A stretch of DNA of 13,148 nucleotides from DASPJQ01 sp035299065 (GTDB lineage: Bacteria > Bacteroidota > Bacteroidia > Flavobacteriales_D > UBA2798), in NCBI GenBank assembly GCA_035299065.1, contig DATGXI010000154.1, forward strand, positions 1-13,148, written 5' to 3'. Position 1 is the first letter of the stretch. Each line of letters starts with the position of its first letter. A program made the translations under genes and the position numbers. Shown one piece after another: positions 1 to 8,483 of the stretch. The notes beneath the pieces are model-generated. The model was not told the DNA's origin, did no database searches, and saw nothing but the letters and a program-made list of their open reading frames with translations.

Positions 1-1874
1 TTGACCTGGAAGTTTTCAAAAAAGAAATACATGTGCTGGCTTTGTTAAACAACGTATTTTCAGGAGGCGATGTAATTGTGGCACGCATGGCCTCGCTACC
101 CGTTGTACGCGAAGAGGTACTTCCGGAAGAATTGCAGGAAGTTGGAGCCGACACTGAAAACGATTTTGTGGATGAACTCATCAACGAATCAAAAACATTT
201 CATACCGGTGCCTTAATACGCAGAATTTGGTCAGGATTAAACATTCCACACCAAAGCACCATTCCCAGCGGGCAACCCCTTGGCGGTGTGTCTGACATTA
301 CCAACAAAGGTGACTTTGACCGTTTACTGTTATCGGAATTTGCCAATGACGATGTGTTGTTCATGTCACGCCTGGCAAATAACGAAGCTTTGTACATTAA
401 CCGCGAAATTCCACCAGAGAACAACAATTTAAAACGCGTAATTTTACTTGACACCTCCATCAAAAACTGGGGCAACCAGCGCTGCGTTTCACATGCACTG
501 GCCATAGCCATTACCAAACATCCCAAAACAAAATTTGAATGCGATGTGTTTGCTACAGGTTACGGATGGAGTAAACTGAACTATACAACAACCGCTGATG
601 TGATTGACAGCCTTGCCTTTTTAGACGGATGTTTACACACAGCACAAGGCCTGGAAGACTTTTTGCAAAACGGCCTCGAGAACAAAAACGTGGAATTGTT
701 TTTTGTATCCAGTAAAGACGCTGCTGCTTATGCACCTGTGCAGCTTGTTTTGAATAAATACAATGACTTGTTCAAGTACTGGATTTATACAAATGACGAA
801 GGCGCTGTGGAATTGTACCGCAAACAGGGAAAAAGCAAAAAACTCATGCAAACCTTCAGGCTGCCTCTTGAAGAGTTGTGGAGCAAACCACCCAAACAAA
901 AAAAACACGAGGAAAAAGAAGAAGATGGGGGGCTTGGAAAATACCCTGTTTTATTTCCAAAAGCACAAAGTGTTAAGCGAACACTTTGCCTGCCAAATGG
1001 CGAACAATACAACATAACATCTGAACGCAGCCTGCTGCGCTTTTACGACTCGAACATGAAACCCCATGAAAAAGGCTGGGAACTGGTGTATGAAAACCTG
1101 CCGGGAAATTGCACCGAAATGGAAATTGGTGCCATGGAAAACGGTGACCGTGTTATGCTTTTATTTTCACCCCAGCGTTCAGAGCTTATTTATTTAAACC
1201 TGACAACAGGTAAACAATACAGCAAACTATTTACCGAATGGACACCCCGTTCATGGCGTAATTTTATATTTTATCACGATTGCTTTTATTACCAGTTACG
1301 TGAATACTATTTTTCGATTGATGTAAACGATGAAAAAATTGTTATTGAAAAAATAAACGAAACCGCACCCAATTTCCTGAACGAGTTATATGACGCACGC
1401 GAAAAACGTGTAAAAGAAGCTCCGCAATACGGGCAAACAGGCGGTGTATTGAAAAACATTAACGACATTTTCATAAACGAAGTAAATAACCTTGTGTTAA
1501 ACGGGCATGAATTACGCCTTACCAATTACAAAGCCATACGTTTTGAGCAAAATAAATTTACCAATGTAAAACAGCGCGCTGAAGTTGGACAAGCCTATAA
1601 GTATTTTACCTTCAATGACGGCAGCATTATACGCATAAACCGTGCAGGCATTGTTATACTGGAAAGCAGTAACGCTGATATTCCGCCCATATACATACCC
1701 ACACGCCTTGACACCATACTGGGCGTGGCAACTGAAACGGAGTTTGCCGGCCATGTTTATTATTACCGTTCAAATGCCAGCAACAAACAAACCGTTATAA
1801 GCGAAATTAATTTTGTAAAAAAATACATTGATGGTTTTATCAACCACATAAATACACATGCAACTAAGCATTAA
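1..1874 (+). CDS. vWA / beta-propeller-like protein of a probable MoxR-vWA ternary system (5' partial)
   Basis: The frame is open from the left edge (first whole codon at base 3) to TAA at 1872-1874, so the true start lies outside; the in-frame GTG at 33 is probably internal. Counting from base 3, residues about 145-270 look like a vWA Rossmann-type domain: a hydrophobic strand ending in Asp-Thr-Ser (D codon at 450), alternating helices and strands, then a second strand ending in Val-Ser-Ser. The usual MIDAS DxSxS reads D-T-S-I-K and the later Asp-Gly is Ser-Ser, so metal binding is doubtful. A Lys/Glu-rich linker (about 295-310) leads into a beta-rich half (about 320-610) that resembles a divergent propeller. 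There is no signal peptide or membrane segment in the visible part. In known MoxR/vWA systems an AAA+ ATPase remodels a target with a vWA partner; assigning this gene there is inference. It overlaps the next gene by 17 nt, so the two are coupled. Confidence 0.6.
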   Translation, partial: DLEVFKKEIHVLALLNNVFSGGDVIVARMASLPVVREEVLPEELQEVGADTENDFVDELINESKTFHTGALIRRIWSGLNIPHQSTIPSGQPLGGVSDITNKGDFDRLLLSEFANDDVLFMSRLANNEALYINREIPPENNNLKRVILLDTSIKNWGNQRCVSHALAIAITKHPKTKFECDVFATGYGWSKLNYTTTADVIDSLAFLDGCLHTAQGLEDFLQNGLENKNVELFFVSSKDAAAYAPVQLVLNKYNDLFKYWIYTNDEGAVELYRKQGKSKKLMQTFRLPLEELWSKPPKQKKHEEKEEDGGLGKYPVLFPKAQSVKRTLCLPNGEQYNITSERSLLRFYDSNMKPHEKGWELVYENLPGNCTEMEIGAMENGDRVMLLFSPQRSELIYLNLTTGKQYSKLFTEWTPRSWRNFIFYHDCFYYQLREYYFSIDVNDEKIVIEKINETAPNFLNELYDAREKRVKEAPQYGQTGGVLKNINDIFINEVNNLVLNGHELRLTNYKAIRFEQNKFTNVKQRAEVGQAYKYFTFNDGSIIRINRAGIVILESSNADIPPIYIPTRLDTILGVATETEFAGHVYYYRSNASNKQTVISEINFVKKYIDGFINHINTHATKH

Positions 1875-3621
1875 ACCACATACAAAAGATACGTATCCCT
1901 TAAGTGCCGTGCTTATTAAAGGCAACAACATGCACCATTGGGTAAAAGAAATCCAGTTCATGAAACTGGACTTGCTCAGTCTTAACACTTACATACTTCC
2001 CGGCAACACACCCAACAGTATGTATGGTTGCCTGGTTGTACATAAACCTGAAATTAAAATAAGCGATTTACGCAGCCATACCCGCTGCCAGTTTGTTCAT
2101 GGTTTATTGTTTATTCCCGAAAAGTCGGTTTTATTTCCACGCCTTACAGAAACCGAGGCCGTGCGCATTTTTAATTCAAAGCTGCACATACTTCACCCTG
2201 AATTTGGCCTGGCTGAATTGGAACATACCGTTGACTGGAATAAATACCTGGCTGCACCCCTGGTTGCAAACGCCATTTCAAAACAACCCCTGGAAAGTGT
2301 AACCATTCCTTCACTTGTAAAAAGTTTCCAGGTAAAGGCCGTGAGCCCTGAGCAGGCACTGGAAGAACTGGACCAAAAAGCATTTCCGAAATCAGAAAAA
2401 TTTGACGACAAGCCCCTCAGCAGTTCTGAAAAAAGAAAACTGGATACGTACAAAAAATACTTTAAACGCACCAAAAATGCCAATGGCGAATACGAAATCA
2501 GCACCACACCTGCGTTTGAACGCTATTCATGGTGGCGAAATTTGTTTTCAAAAAAAGACAGCACGTGGAAAGAAGACATGGTGCAGGAATACGAAGACTT
2601 AGAATACCGCAACCAGAAAAATATTGATAAATTACTTGACCTGTTTGAAAAAAATCCCGATGAAGCGCTTAAATATGCCATTCCGTTAGATGAAGGCGGT
2701 ACAAACCGCGGCCCTGACGGAGGCCTGCTTGACTTTTCAAAACGCTGGAATGATTTTGGTTTATGGAGCCAGGTAAACTCAACCGGTGGCGGTGGCGGAT
2801 CAACCATTGCCAATGAACAATACCAGAAATTACAGGAGCAATACCGCAAAGCAGCCGAAGACCTGATCAAGAAAAAAGAATACCACAAAGCTGCTTTTAT
2901 TTATTTGAAATTATTGAAGTATCCATTGTTGGCTGCCCAAACCCTTGAAAACGGAAAATTGTACCAGGACGCTGCTTCCATTTACATCAAACATTTAAAC
3001 GATAAAAATGGTGCTGCCCGTTGCTATGAAAGCGGCAACATGATACTTGAAGCCATTGAAATGCACAAGGACCTGAACAACCACGAAAAAGTAGGCGACC
3101 TGTACGTGAAATTAAAACGCAAAGGCGATGCGTACAAGTATTACGACATGGTTGCTGACAGCTACAAGCAAAATGGCCAGTACATAAAAGCTTCGCTCAT
3201 TTATAAATATAAAATGGAAGACCCTATGCGTGGACAGGATATTTTATTAATGGGCTGGTGCGAAGGAAAAGACGCCTACAATTGCCTCAATAATTATTTT
3301 GCAAACATTCCGGATGTAAAATTACTGCACAACCAAATTAACCAGGTATACAGGAACCACGTGAACGATCACAACAAGGAACAGTTTTTACAGGTTATGA
3401 AACTGGAATACCAAAAACACAAAGAAATTGGAGCCCCCATTCGTGAACTGGCCTATGAAATTGTGGTGTCACGCATTGATAAAAATCCGGGTATAGCTGA
3501 GGAGCTAAAAGCTTTTAACGAGAAAAACACCTTGTTGGGCAAAGACCTTTCCCGTTTCCGCACGCGAAAAAATAATTTTCTTTCAGGACTTACAGGCGGT
3601 TTACTGAACACAAAACAATAG
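1858..3621 (+). CDS. bpX-type N-terminal domain plus helical (TPR/solenoid) repeat protein of the same cassette
   Basis: A 587-residue protein starting at ATG 1858, inside the end of the vWA gene in another frame. Residues about 1-160 form a mixed alpha/beta domain I cannot tie to an enzyme. It resembles the bpX domains described in MoxR-vWA-beta-propeller ternary systems (perhaps the bpX6 class; this is from memory). Residues 165-305 are charged and helical, with an aromatic YSWWRNLF patch near 223. A glycine run at 310-314 is a flexible hinge. Residues 318-460 are paired amphipathic helices with solenoid spacing (KAAFIYLKL, DAASIYIKHL, GAARCYESG, DAYKYYDMVADSY, KASLIYKYK), and helices continue to about 560. 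There is no signal peptide or membrane segment, so it is presumably cytoplasmic. It probably scaffolds a complex with the vWA protein and an upstream ATPase. The helical repeats are clear; the system assignment is inferred. Confidence 0.6.
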   Translation: MQLSIKPHTKDTYPLSAVLIKGNNMHHWVKEIQFMKLDLLSLNTYILPGNTPNSMYGCLVVHKPEIKISDLRSHTRCQFVHGLLFIPEKSVLFPRLTETEAVRIFNSKLHILHPEFGLAELEHTVDWNKYLAAPLVANAISKQPLESVTIPSLVKSFQVKAVSPEQALEELDQKAFPKSEKFDDKPLSSSEKRKLDTYKKYFKRTKNANGEYEISTTPAFERYSWWRNLFSKKDSTWKEDMVQEYEDLEYRNQKNIDKLLDLFEKNPDEALKYAIPLDEGGTNRGPDGGLLDFSKRWNDFGLWSQVNSTGGGGGSTIANEQYQKLQEQYRKAAEDLIKKKEYHKAAFIYLKLLKYPLLAAQTLENGKLYQDAASIYIKHLNDKNGAARCYESGNMILEAIEMHKDLNNHEKVGDLYVKLKRKGDAYKYYDMVADSYKQNGQYIKASLIYKYKMEDPMRGQDILLMGWCEGKDAYNCLNNYFANIPDVKLLHNQINQVYRNHVNDHNKEQFLQVMKLEYQKHKEIGAPIRELAYEIVVSRIDKNPGIAEELKAFNEKNTLLGKDLSRFRTRKNNFLSGLTGGLLNTKQ

Positions 3622-3700
3622 CAAATACCATTTAGCCAGGCCTGCATCACAGCCCTATTGATAATTGTCTTATATTTCGGCCAGCAAACAAAATAACACC

Positions 3701-4906
3701 ATGAGGCGTATTTTAATCTTACTTTTTTTCACCGGCAGTTTTGGTGTTTTTTCACAAGGCATCAACTTTGAGCACGACACTTCGCTGGCGCAGTTAAAAG
3801 CAAAAGCCAAAAAGCTCAACAAACCCATTTTTATTGATTGCTATACCACCTGGTGCGGCCCTTGCAAATGGATGGTGAAAAATGTTTTCCCAAACGACAC
3901 GGTTGGGCGTTATTTCAATGAAAATTTTATTTGTGCAAAAATTGACATGGAAAAAGGCGATGGAAAAAACATTGGCACCAGGTACAAAGTACGTTTCTAT
4001 CCTACCTCCCTTTTTCTTGATTCAACCGGCAAAGAATTGCACAGGGACATTGGCGCAAAACCTGTACAGGAATTTGTAAAAATGGCCCAAACCGCCAACG
4101 ATGCAAACAGGCGTTTAAGCACACTAAAAGAAAAATACAAAAGCGGAAACCGCGACCTGCAATTTATACAGGATTATATTTTTGCAGCCAATGCCGCAGG
4201 CGATGCTGATGTGCAGGATGTTTTTTACTGGTACATGGCCATGCTGCCAAAAGACAAACTGGTGACTACAGCAAACTTTGAGCTTATACAGGTTTTTTGC
4301 AGGTCAATGGACAATCCGGTTTATACCGACTTTACAAAAAACAAAGACGCATTTACCAATCTTGTTGGCAAGAAAAAAACCGACCAGGTAACCTCAACCG
4401 CCATGTACTGGTCAATGATGAAGTGTTACAAAGACGATCCCGCCAACCCTGACGGACCCTGGCTGCTTGACGATGAAAAGAAATTTCTTTCGCTCATGAA
4501 AGAAATGCGCACAACAGGCATTGACACCATTGAACTTGTTTCAGAATTTATGCCGCACTATTACCTGGCCAAAGGAAATAAAAACGCTTACTTTAATACA
4601 CTGCGCAAGTGCTTACCACTTTGTTGTTGGAATGACGCCAGTAAACTCAATGAAAAAGCCTGGGAAATGTACGAGAAATCAACTGACAAAAATGATTTGT
4701 TGCTGGCATTGGATTGGTCAAAACGCTCCATTGAACTTGATGATAATTATTATTACAACGATACGTACGCAGCGCTTTGTTACAAATTAAAAAACAAAAA
4801 AGACGCGTTAAAACACCAGCAAAAAGCCATTGAACTGGGTGAAAAAAGTGGCGAGGATGTGAAAGACGCAAAAGAAAGGCTTGAGTTGATTAAAAAAATG
4901 AAGTAA
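3701..4906 (+). CDS. secreted thioredoxin-fold protein with long helical C-terminus
   Basis: I place the start at ATG 3701, where the product begins Met-Arg-Arg followed by a hydrophobic core and a likely signal-peptidase site after VFS (residue 18). The in-frame TTG at 3665 would put 12 polar residues before the signal peptide. The 401-residue protein has a thioredoxin domain at about 27-130 with the redox motif WCGPC (Cys52, Cys55) and the cis-proline loop YPTS (Pro101). This suggests disulfide reduction or exchange in the periplasm, as in thioredoxin_7-like exported proteins of Bacteroidota. Residues 131-401 are mostly helical, and the last 65 or so look TPR-like (ALDWSKRSIELDD, then DALKHQQKAIELG), so they may bind a partner. 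It lies 79 nt after the cassette on the same strand. A TATATTTC box at 3671-3678 hints at its own promoter, with no good -33 element. It converges on the next gene with a 34-nt gap. Confidence 0.85.
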   Translation: MRRILILLFFTGSFGVFSQGINFEHDTSLAQLKAKAKKLNKPIFIDCYTTWCGPCKWMVKNVFPNDTVGRYFNENFICAKIDMEKGDGKNIGTRYKVRFYPTSLFLDSTGKELHRDIGAKPVQEFVKMAQTANDANRRLSTLKEKYKSGNRDLQFIQDYIFAANAAGDADVQDVFYWYMAMLPKDKLVTTANFELIQVFCRSMDNPVYTDFTKNKDAFTNLVGKKKTDQVTSTAMYWSMMKCYKDDPANPDGPWLLDDEKKFLSLMKEMRTTGIDTIELVSEFMPHYYLAKGNKNAYFNTLRKCLPLCCWNDASKLNEKAWEMYEKSTDKNDLLLALDWSKRSIELDDNYYYNDTYAALCYKLKNKKDALKHQQKAIELGEKSGEDVKDAKERLELIKKMK

Positions 4907-4940
4907 TGCGCAGCAACTGGCAGAACCCTTTTTACGAAGC

Positions 4941-7900
4941 CTACACTTTTACTCCAATTACGCAAACATCATCAACCTGTTCATAGATACTCTTCCACGC
5001 TTCAAACGTTTCGTGAATGTGTTTCATTTGCACCTCACAGGATAAATCCAAAATCTTGATAAAAAGCTCCTTCATATTTGAAACTTTGAATTTTTTATTC
5101 TTTGGTCCGCCAAACTGATCGCCATACCCATCAGTGAAAATGAAAAGCTCATCGCCTTTTTGCAATTGGACACTGTGTGTTGTAAAGGGTTTGCGGTTAT
5201 CAAATTTACCAACTGGTTGTTTGTTGGCAGTGTAGTCAATGCATTGCCCGTTACGCATAATCCACAATGGGTTATTGGCACCCGACCATTCCAGCATGAG
5301 GCTGCTTTTATCAAATGTGCAAAGCGAAATATCCATTCCATCTTTCACATCCGTTCCTGAGGCTTCAAATGTTTCCAGTACAAGGTCGGTTACTTTGTCA
5401 AGCACACGCCCCGGGTTTGTTAAACCAAATTCTTTTATGGTCCGTTTCATGGCATTTGCGCATACTACACTCACCATGGCTCCGGGTACACCATGCCCGG
5501 TGCAATCCGCTGCAGCAAAAATCACTTTGTTGTTTACAGGTTCCACAAAATAAAAGTCACCAGCCACAATGTCCTTTGGCAAATACAGTATAAATGAATC
5601 AGGCAAACAGGCCTTCATTGTTTTTTGCGAAGGAAGAATAGCATCCTGAATGCGTTTGGCGTAAGTAATGGAATCAAGAATTTCCTTTTGTTTTTCTTCT
5701 ATGACTTCTTTTTGATGCACCACTTCCTTTGTGCGTTCATCTACTGTTTTTTCAAGAATGGCCTGGCGTTTCAGCAGAGCGGCATTGCGCCACCGGAAAA
5801 CAACATACACGGCAAACAATAAACTGAAAATGATTAACCCACGAAACCACCACGTTTGCCACCAGGGTGGCGAAATCCTGAATGTATAGGTTAATGGTTG
5901 TTCATTCCAAATCCCATTTTCGTTCGCAGACAAAACCTTGAAGGTGTAGGTTCCCGGGGCAAGACCAGAATACGTGATCTCATTTTTATCGGTTACAGGT
6001 GACCAGTTTTTTTCTTGTCCCTCAAGCATAAACTTATACCGAACTTTTTCGCTTGAGCGCAAACTAATCCCAATAAACGAAAACGTAAGGTGGTTTTTAT
6101 CATACGGTAGTTCCATGGTCTCGGGCAAACCATTCCAATTATTTACTTTTTTACCATAAGAAGACCAATCTGTTTTTTCAAAAAGCAAACGAACATCCAG
6201 GAAAGCCAGTTTTGGCGCCTGCATATCCCTGTAATCTTCATCAGGAATATATTTAATAACGCCTCCGGGAACACCAAACCACAAATTTCCGTGTGAATCC
6301 ATACATGAAGCCCGATCGTTACACTCAAGACCAACAAACCCCTCATTAGCGCCATAATTCGTTATTTCCTGCACGTCTGCATCGGGGGTGTATTTAATGC
6401 GGGACAACCCTTTGTTGGTACCCACCCATAAACATCCTTTACGGTCAATAAGAAGGTTCCAGATTGTGTTATCAACAAGTCCATCTTTTTCTGAAATACA
6501 CGTGAATTTATTATCATGAAAAACAAAAACTCCGTCACCGTCACTTGCAAACCAAACATTCCCGTTTTTGTCTTCAATAATTTGCCAGGTATCCGCATTG
6601 GCATAACCATTTGAGGCATCAAAATGCCTGAATTTTCCGTTTTCAAAAACAGAAACACCTCTTGTAAGCGAGCTATGCATCCACACGCGTCCTTTGCTGT
6701 CCTCAAAAAAACTACGTACATTAAAATCAGGCAATCCCTCTTGCTTTTTACAAGGAATCATAACACCGTTTTCAATCCTTGCCAGGCCATTTTGCCGAAA
6801 GGTAACCCAGATGCGGTTTTTTGAATCCACACAAACCGCCATTACAAAATCACCGGCATAAGAACTATCGTCTCCTGTACTTACAGGAGGGCGTTCCATA
6901 TATACCAATTGCTTACCGGGCGGCTGGCTTTCGTCAACAAGAAGTGCAATTTTTCCCGGAACATTTGTAGCGCACCAAATACGTCCAAACCTGTCTTCAT
7001 AACCTGGAAAAACAAAACCAGGTTCATTGTTACCCGGCTTTAACAATCCATCGGCTTCAGTAAAATGAACTACATTTTCACCGTCAAACTTATACAACCC
7101 CTCTCCCCTGGAACCAATCCATATATTGCCTTTTGAGTCTTCAAACCCTTTTGCGTCACGTGGTGCACGCTTCGCTTTGACTATGTCTTTCAGTGATTCA
7201 AATTTATTGTCACTGTTCAACCGCGCAAAATCTATACCTTGATCTCTTACCCAAATATTTTTTCTGGAATCTTCAAATATTTTAAAAACACCCGAGAAAA
7301 GATTTTCCTGCTGCCCGTAATGTAAAAAAACATCCCCTGCATATTTAACCACACCGTTTTCTGTGGCAAACCAAAGATCGCGCACATTATCTTCCAAAAT
7401 AAACCTACACAAGTCACCACTAACTCCTTTCAGCTGCGTAAAGACATTTTTATGCCTGAGACTGGAATCACGTTCTACGCGTAACACCTCCTCATAATTG
7501 GCTTTGTAAACCCCTTTATTTGTTCCAAGCCACATGACCGATCGCGAATCAACAAAAATGGCAAAAACTCCGGCATACGCTGAAAAACCAGGGCTTGGAT
7601 AAAATGCATTGCCTTTAAGATGGGATAAAAAAACACCTTCTTTATCTTGAAAAGAACTCATCCACATTTCACCTTTCTTATCCTCATAAAAAGAAGATAC
7701 CCGTGCAAAATTTGTTTCATCAAATGCTTTTACAGAAATGCGTTTGAATTTTTTGTCCTCATAACAGGTTACATGTTCAGCACCCGCCTCCGGATTATAG
7801 GATATCCATAAACGATCGCGGCTATCCATAAACATAAATTCAATCCGGTTATCACTGAGTCCATCCTTAGTGGTATACGACCTGAATTTTTTTCCATCAA

Positions 7901-8321
7901 ACCTAAAAAGCTGTCCATTGGCATTGGCCCAAATTATCCCCTTACTATCACAACACACCTGTGGAATGTAATTACTGCCCAAACCGTCCTTACGCGTATA
8001 AATCCTGAAATCTTTCCCGTTAAACATGCACAAGCCTTCATTTACGCCAATCCATAAGTTTCCTGCAGGATCCTCGCAAATACCCATAACATTGTTGCCC
8101 GGTAGTCCCTTTAATTTATTGTAATTAACAAACGTCCTTCCATCAAACCGGTTAAGACCTCCGTTTTGTGTACCAATCCAAATATAACCCCTGCTATCCT
8201 GAAAAATGCAGGTGACCGTAGCTTGTACACCTGCTTCGGCCGCATAACGTTTAAAATTACGCTGCTGTGCTCCCAGCGCTGTTGTGCACAGCAACAGGCA
8301 CAGAATAAAAAAGGTGCGCAT
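4941..8321 (-). CDS. propeller / Y_Y_Y / SpoIIE sensor phosphatase (two-component-regulator-type propeller protein)
   Basis: A 1126-residue membrane sensor starting at ATG 8321, which directly opens a signal peptide (MRTFFILCLLLCTTALGA); the in-frame TTG at 8342 adds seven residues and is less likely. Residues about 35-690 contain about 15 repeats of the D-x-x-G-x-[IL]-W-[IVF]-G type, enough for two seven-bladed propellers. A Y_Y_Y beta-sandwich follows (about 738-820), then a Trp-rich juxtamembrane patch, one membrane helix (826-844) and a coiled coil (846-890). The C-terminus is a complete SpoIIE/PP2C phosphatase (915-1126): DIVAGDFY, AADCTGHGVPGAMVS, DGMDIS, GANNPLW, FTDGYGDQ and QVDDVCVIGV supply the acidic metal ligands. 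The periplasmic propellers presumably bind a ligand or partner and control dephosphorylation of a cytoplasmic protein such as an anti-sigma antagonist. There is no histidine kinase, receiver or DNA-binding domain, unlike the hybrid two-component members of the family. It has its own promoter at 8364-8395. Confidence 0.92.
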   Translation of the reverse strand: MRTFFILCLLLCTTALGAQQRNFKRYAAEAGVQATVTCIFQDSRGYIWIGTQNGGLNRFDGRTFVNYNKLKGLPGNNVMGICEDPAGNLWIGVNEGLCMFNGKDFRIYTRKDGLGSNYIPQVCCDSKGIIWANANGQLFRFDGKKFRSYTTKDGLSDNRIEFMFMDSRDRLWISYNPEAGAEHVTCYEDKKFKRISVKAFDETNFARVSSFYEDKKGEMWMSSFQDKEGVFLSHLKGNAFYPSPGFSAYAGVFAIFVDSRSVMWLGTNKGVYKANYEEVLRVERDSSLRHKNVFTQLKGVSGDLCRFILEDNVRDLWFATENGVVKYAGDVFLHYGQQENLFSGVFKIFEDSRKNIWVRDQGIDFARLNSDNKFESLKDIVKAKRAPRDAKGFEDSKGNIWIGSRGEGLYKFDGENVVHFTEADGLLKPGNNEPGFVFPGYEDRFGRIWCATNVPGKIALLVDESQPPGKQLVYMERPPVSTGDDSSYAGDFVMAVCVDSKNRIWVTFRQNGLARIENGVMIPCKKQEGLPDFNVRSFFEDSKGRVWMHSSLTRGVSVFENGKFRHFDASNGYANADTWQIIEDKNGNVWFASDGDGVFVFHDNKFTCISEKDGLVDNTIWNLLIDRKGCLWVGTNKGLSRIKYTPDADVQEITNYGANEGFVGLECNDRASCMDSHGNLWFGVPGGVIKYIPDEDYRDMQAPKLAFLDVRLLFEKTDWSSYGKKVNNWNGLPETMELPYDKNHLTFSFIGISLRSSEKVRYKFMLEGQEKNWSPVTDKNEITYSGLAPGTYTFKVLSANENGIWNEQPLTYTFRISPPWWQTWWFRGLIIFSLLFAVYVVFRWRNAALLKRQAILEKTVDERTKEVVHQKEVIEEKQKEILDSITYAKRIQDAILPSQKTMKACLPDSFILYLPKDIVAGDFYFVEPVNNKVIFAAADCTGHGVPGAMVSVVCANAMKRTIKEFGLTNPGRVLDKVTDLVLETFEASGTDVKDGMDISLCTFDKSSLMLEWSGANNPLWIMRNGQCIDYTANKQPVGKFDNRKPFTTHSVQLQKGDELFIFTDGYGDQFGGPKNKKFKVSNMKELFIKILDLSCEVQMKHIHETFEAWKSIYEQVDDVCVIGVKV

Positions 8322-8363
8322 ATAAAAACAATTGCTTTTCAAAAAGAGGGGAATTTAGTTGCA

Positions 8364-8395
8364 CAAGTATACATATAATTCACATGGGTGCCAAA
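8364..8395 (-). promoter_or_regulatory. Bacteroidota-type promoter for the propeller-SpoIIE gene
   Basis: On the minus strand, TTTG (8395-8392) is followed after exactly 20 nt by TATACTTG (8371-8364). This matches the Bacteroidota -33/-7 consensus TTTG and TAnnTTTG with one mismatch. Transcription would begin near 8357, leaving a leader of about 35 nt before ATG 8321, which supports that start. No Shine-Dalgarno match precedes the ATG, only a T-rich stretch. Confidence 0.55.
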
Positions 8396-8483
8396 AGTAA
8401 CACCTGCATTTAATCAACCATTGGCTATAAATAATAAAGATCAACCGCTGTATTGGTAAATTGGCTTTACCATTGCAGGGACT

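Noticed and set aside
33..35. GTG as the start of the vWA gene
   Set aside because: The frame remains open through to the window edge with protein-like sequence (DLEVFKKEIH) before it, so the gene most likely begins upstream.
3665..3700. TTG start for the thioredoxin gene
   Set aside because: It would add 12 polar residues ahead of a standard signal peptide that starts at ATG 3701.
3622..3700. Promoter for the thioredoxin gene at TATATTTC (3671-3678)
   Set aside because: No TTTG-like -33 element lies about 20 nt upstream, so it is mentioned only as a hint in the gene entry.
5160..5593. Plus-strand open frames inside the SpoIIE region, and similar antisense frames elsewhere
   Set aside because: They lie opposite strongly conserved coding sequence, lack recognisable domains or start signals, and overlap one another in several frames.
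8322..8342. TTG start for the propeller-SpoIIE gene
   Set aside because: The ATG at 8321 directly opens the signal peptide and has a suitable leader from the predicted promoter.
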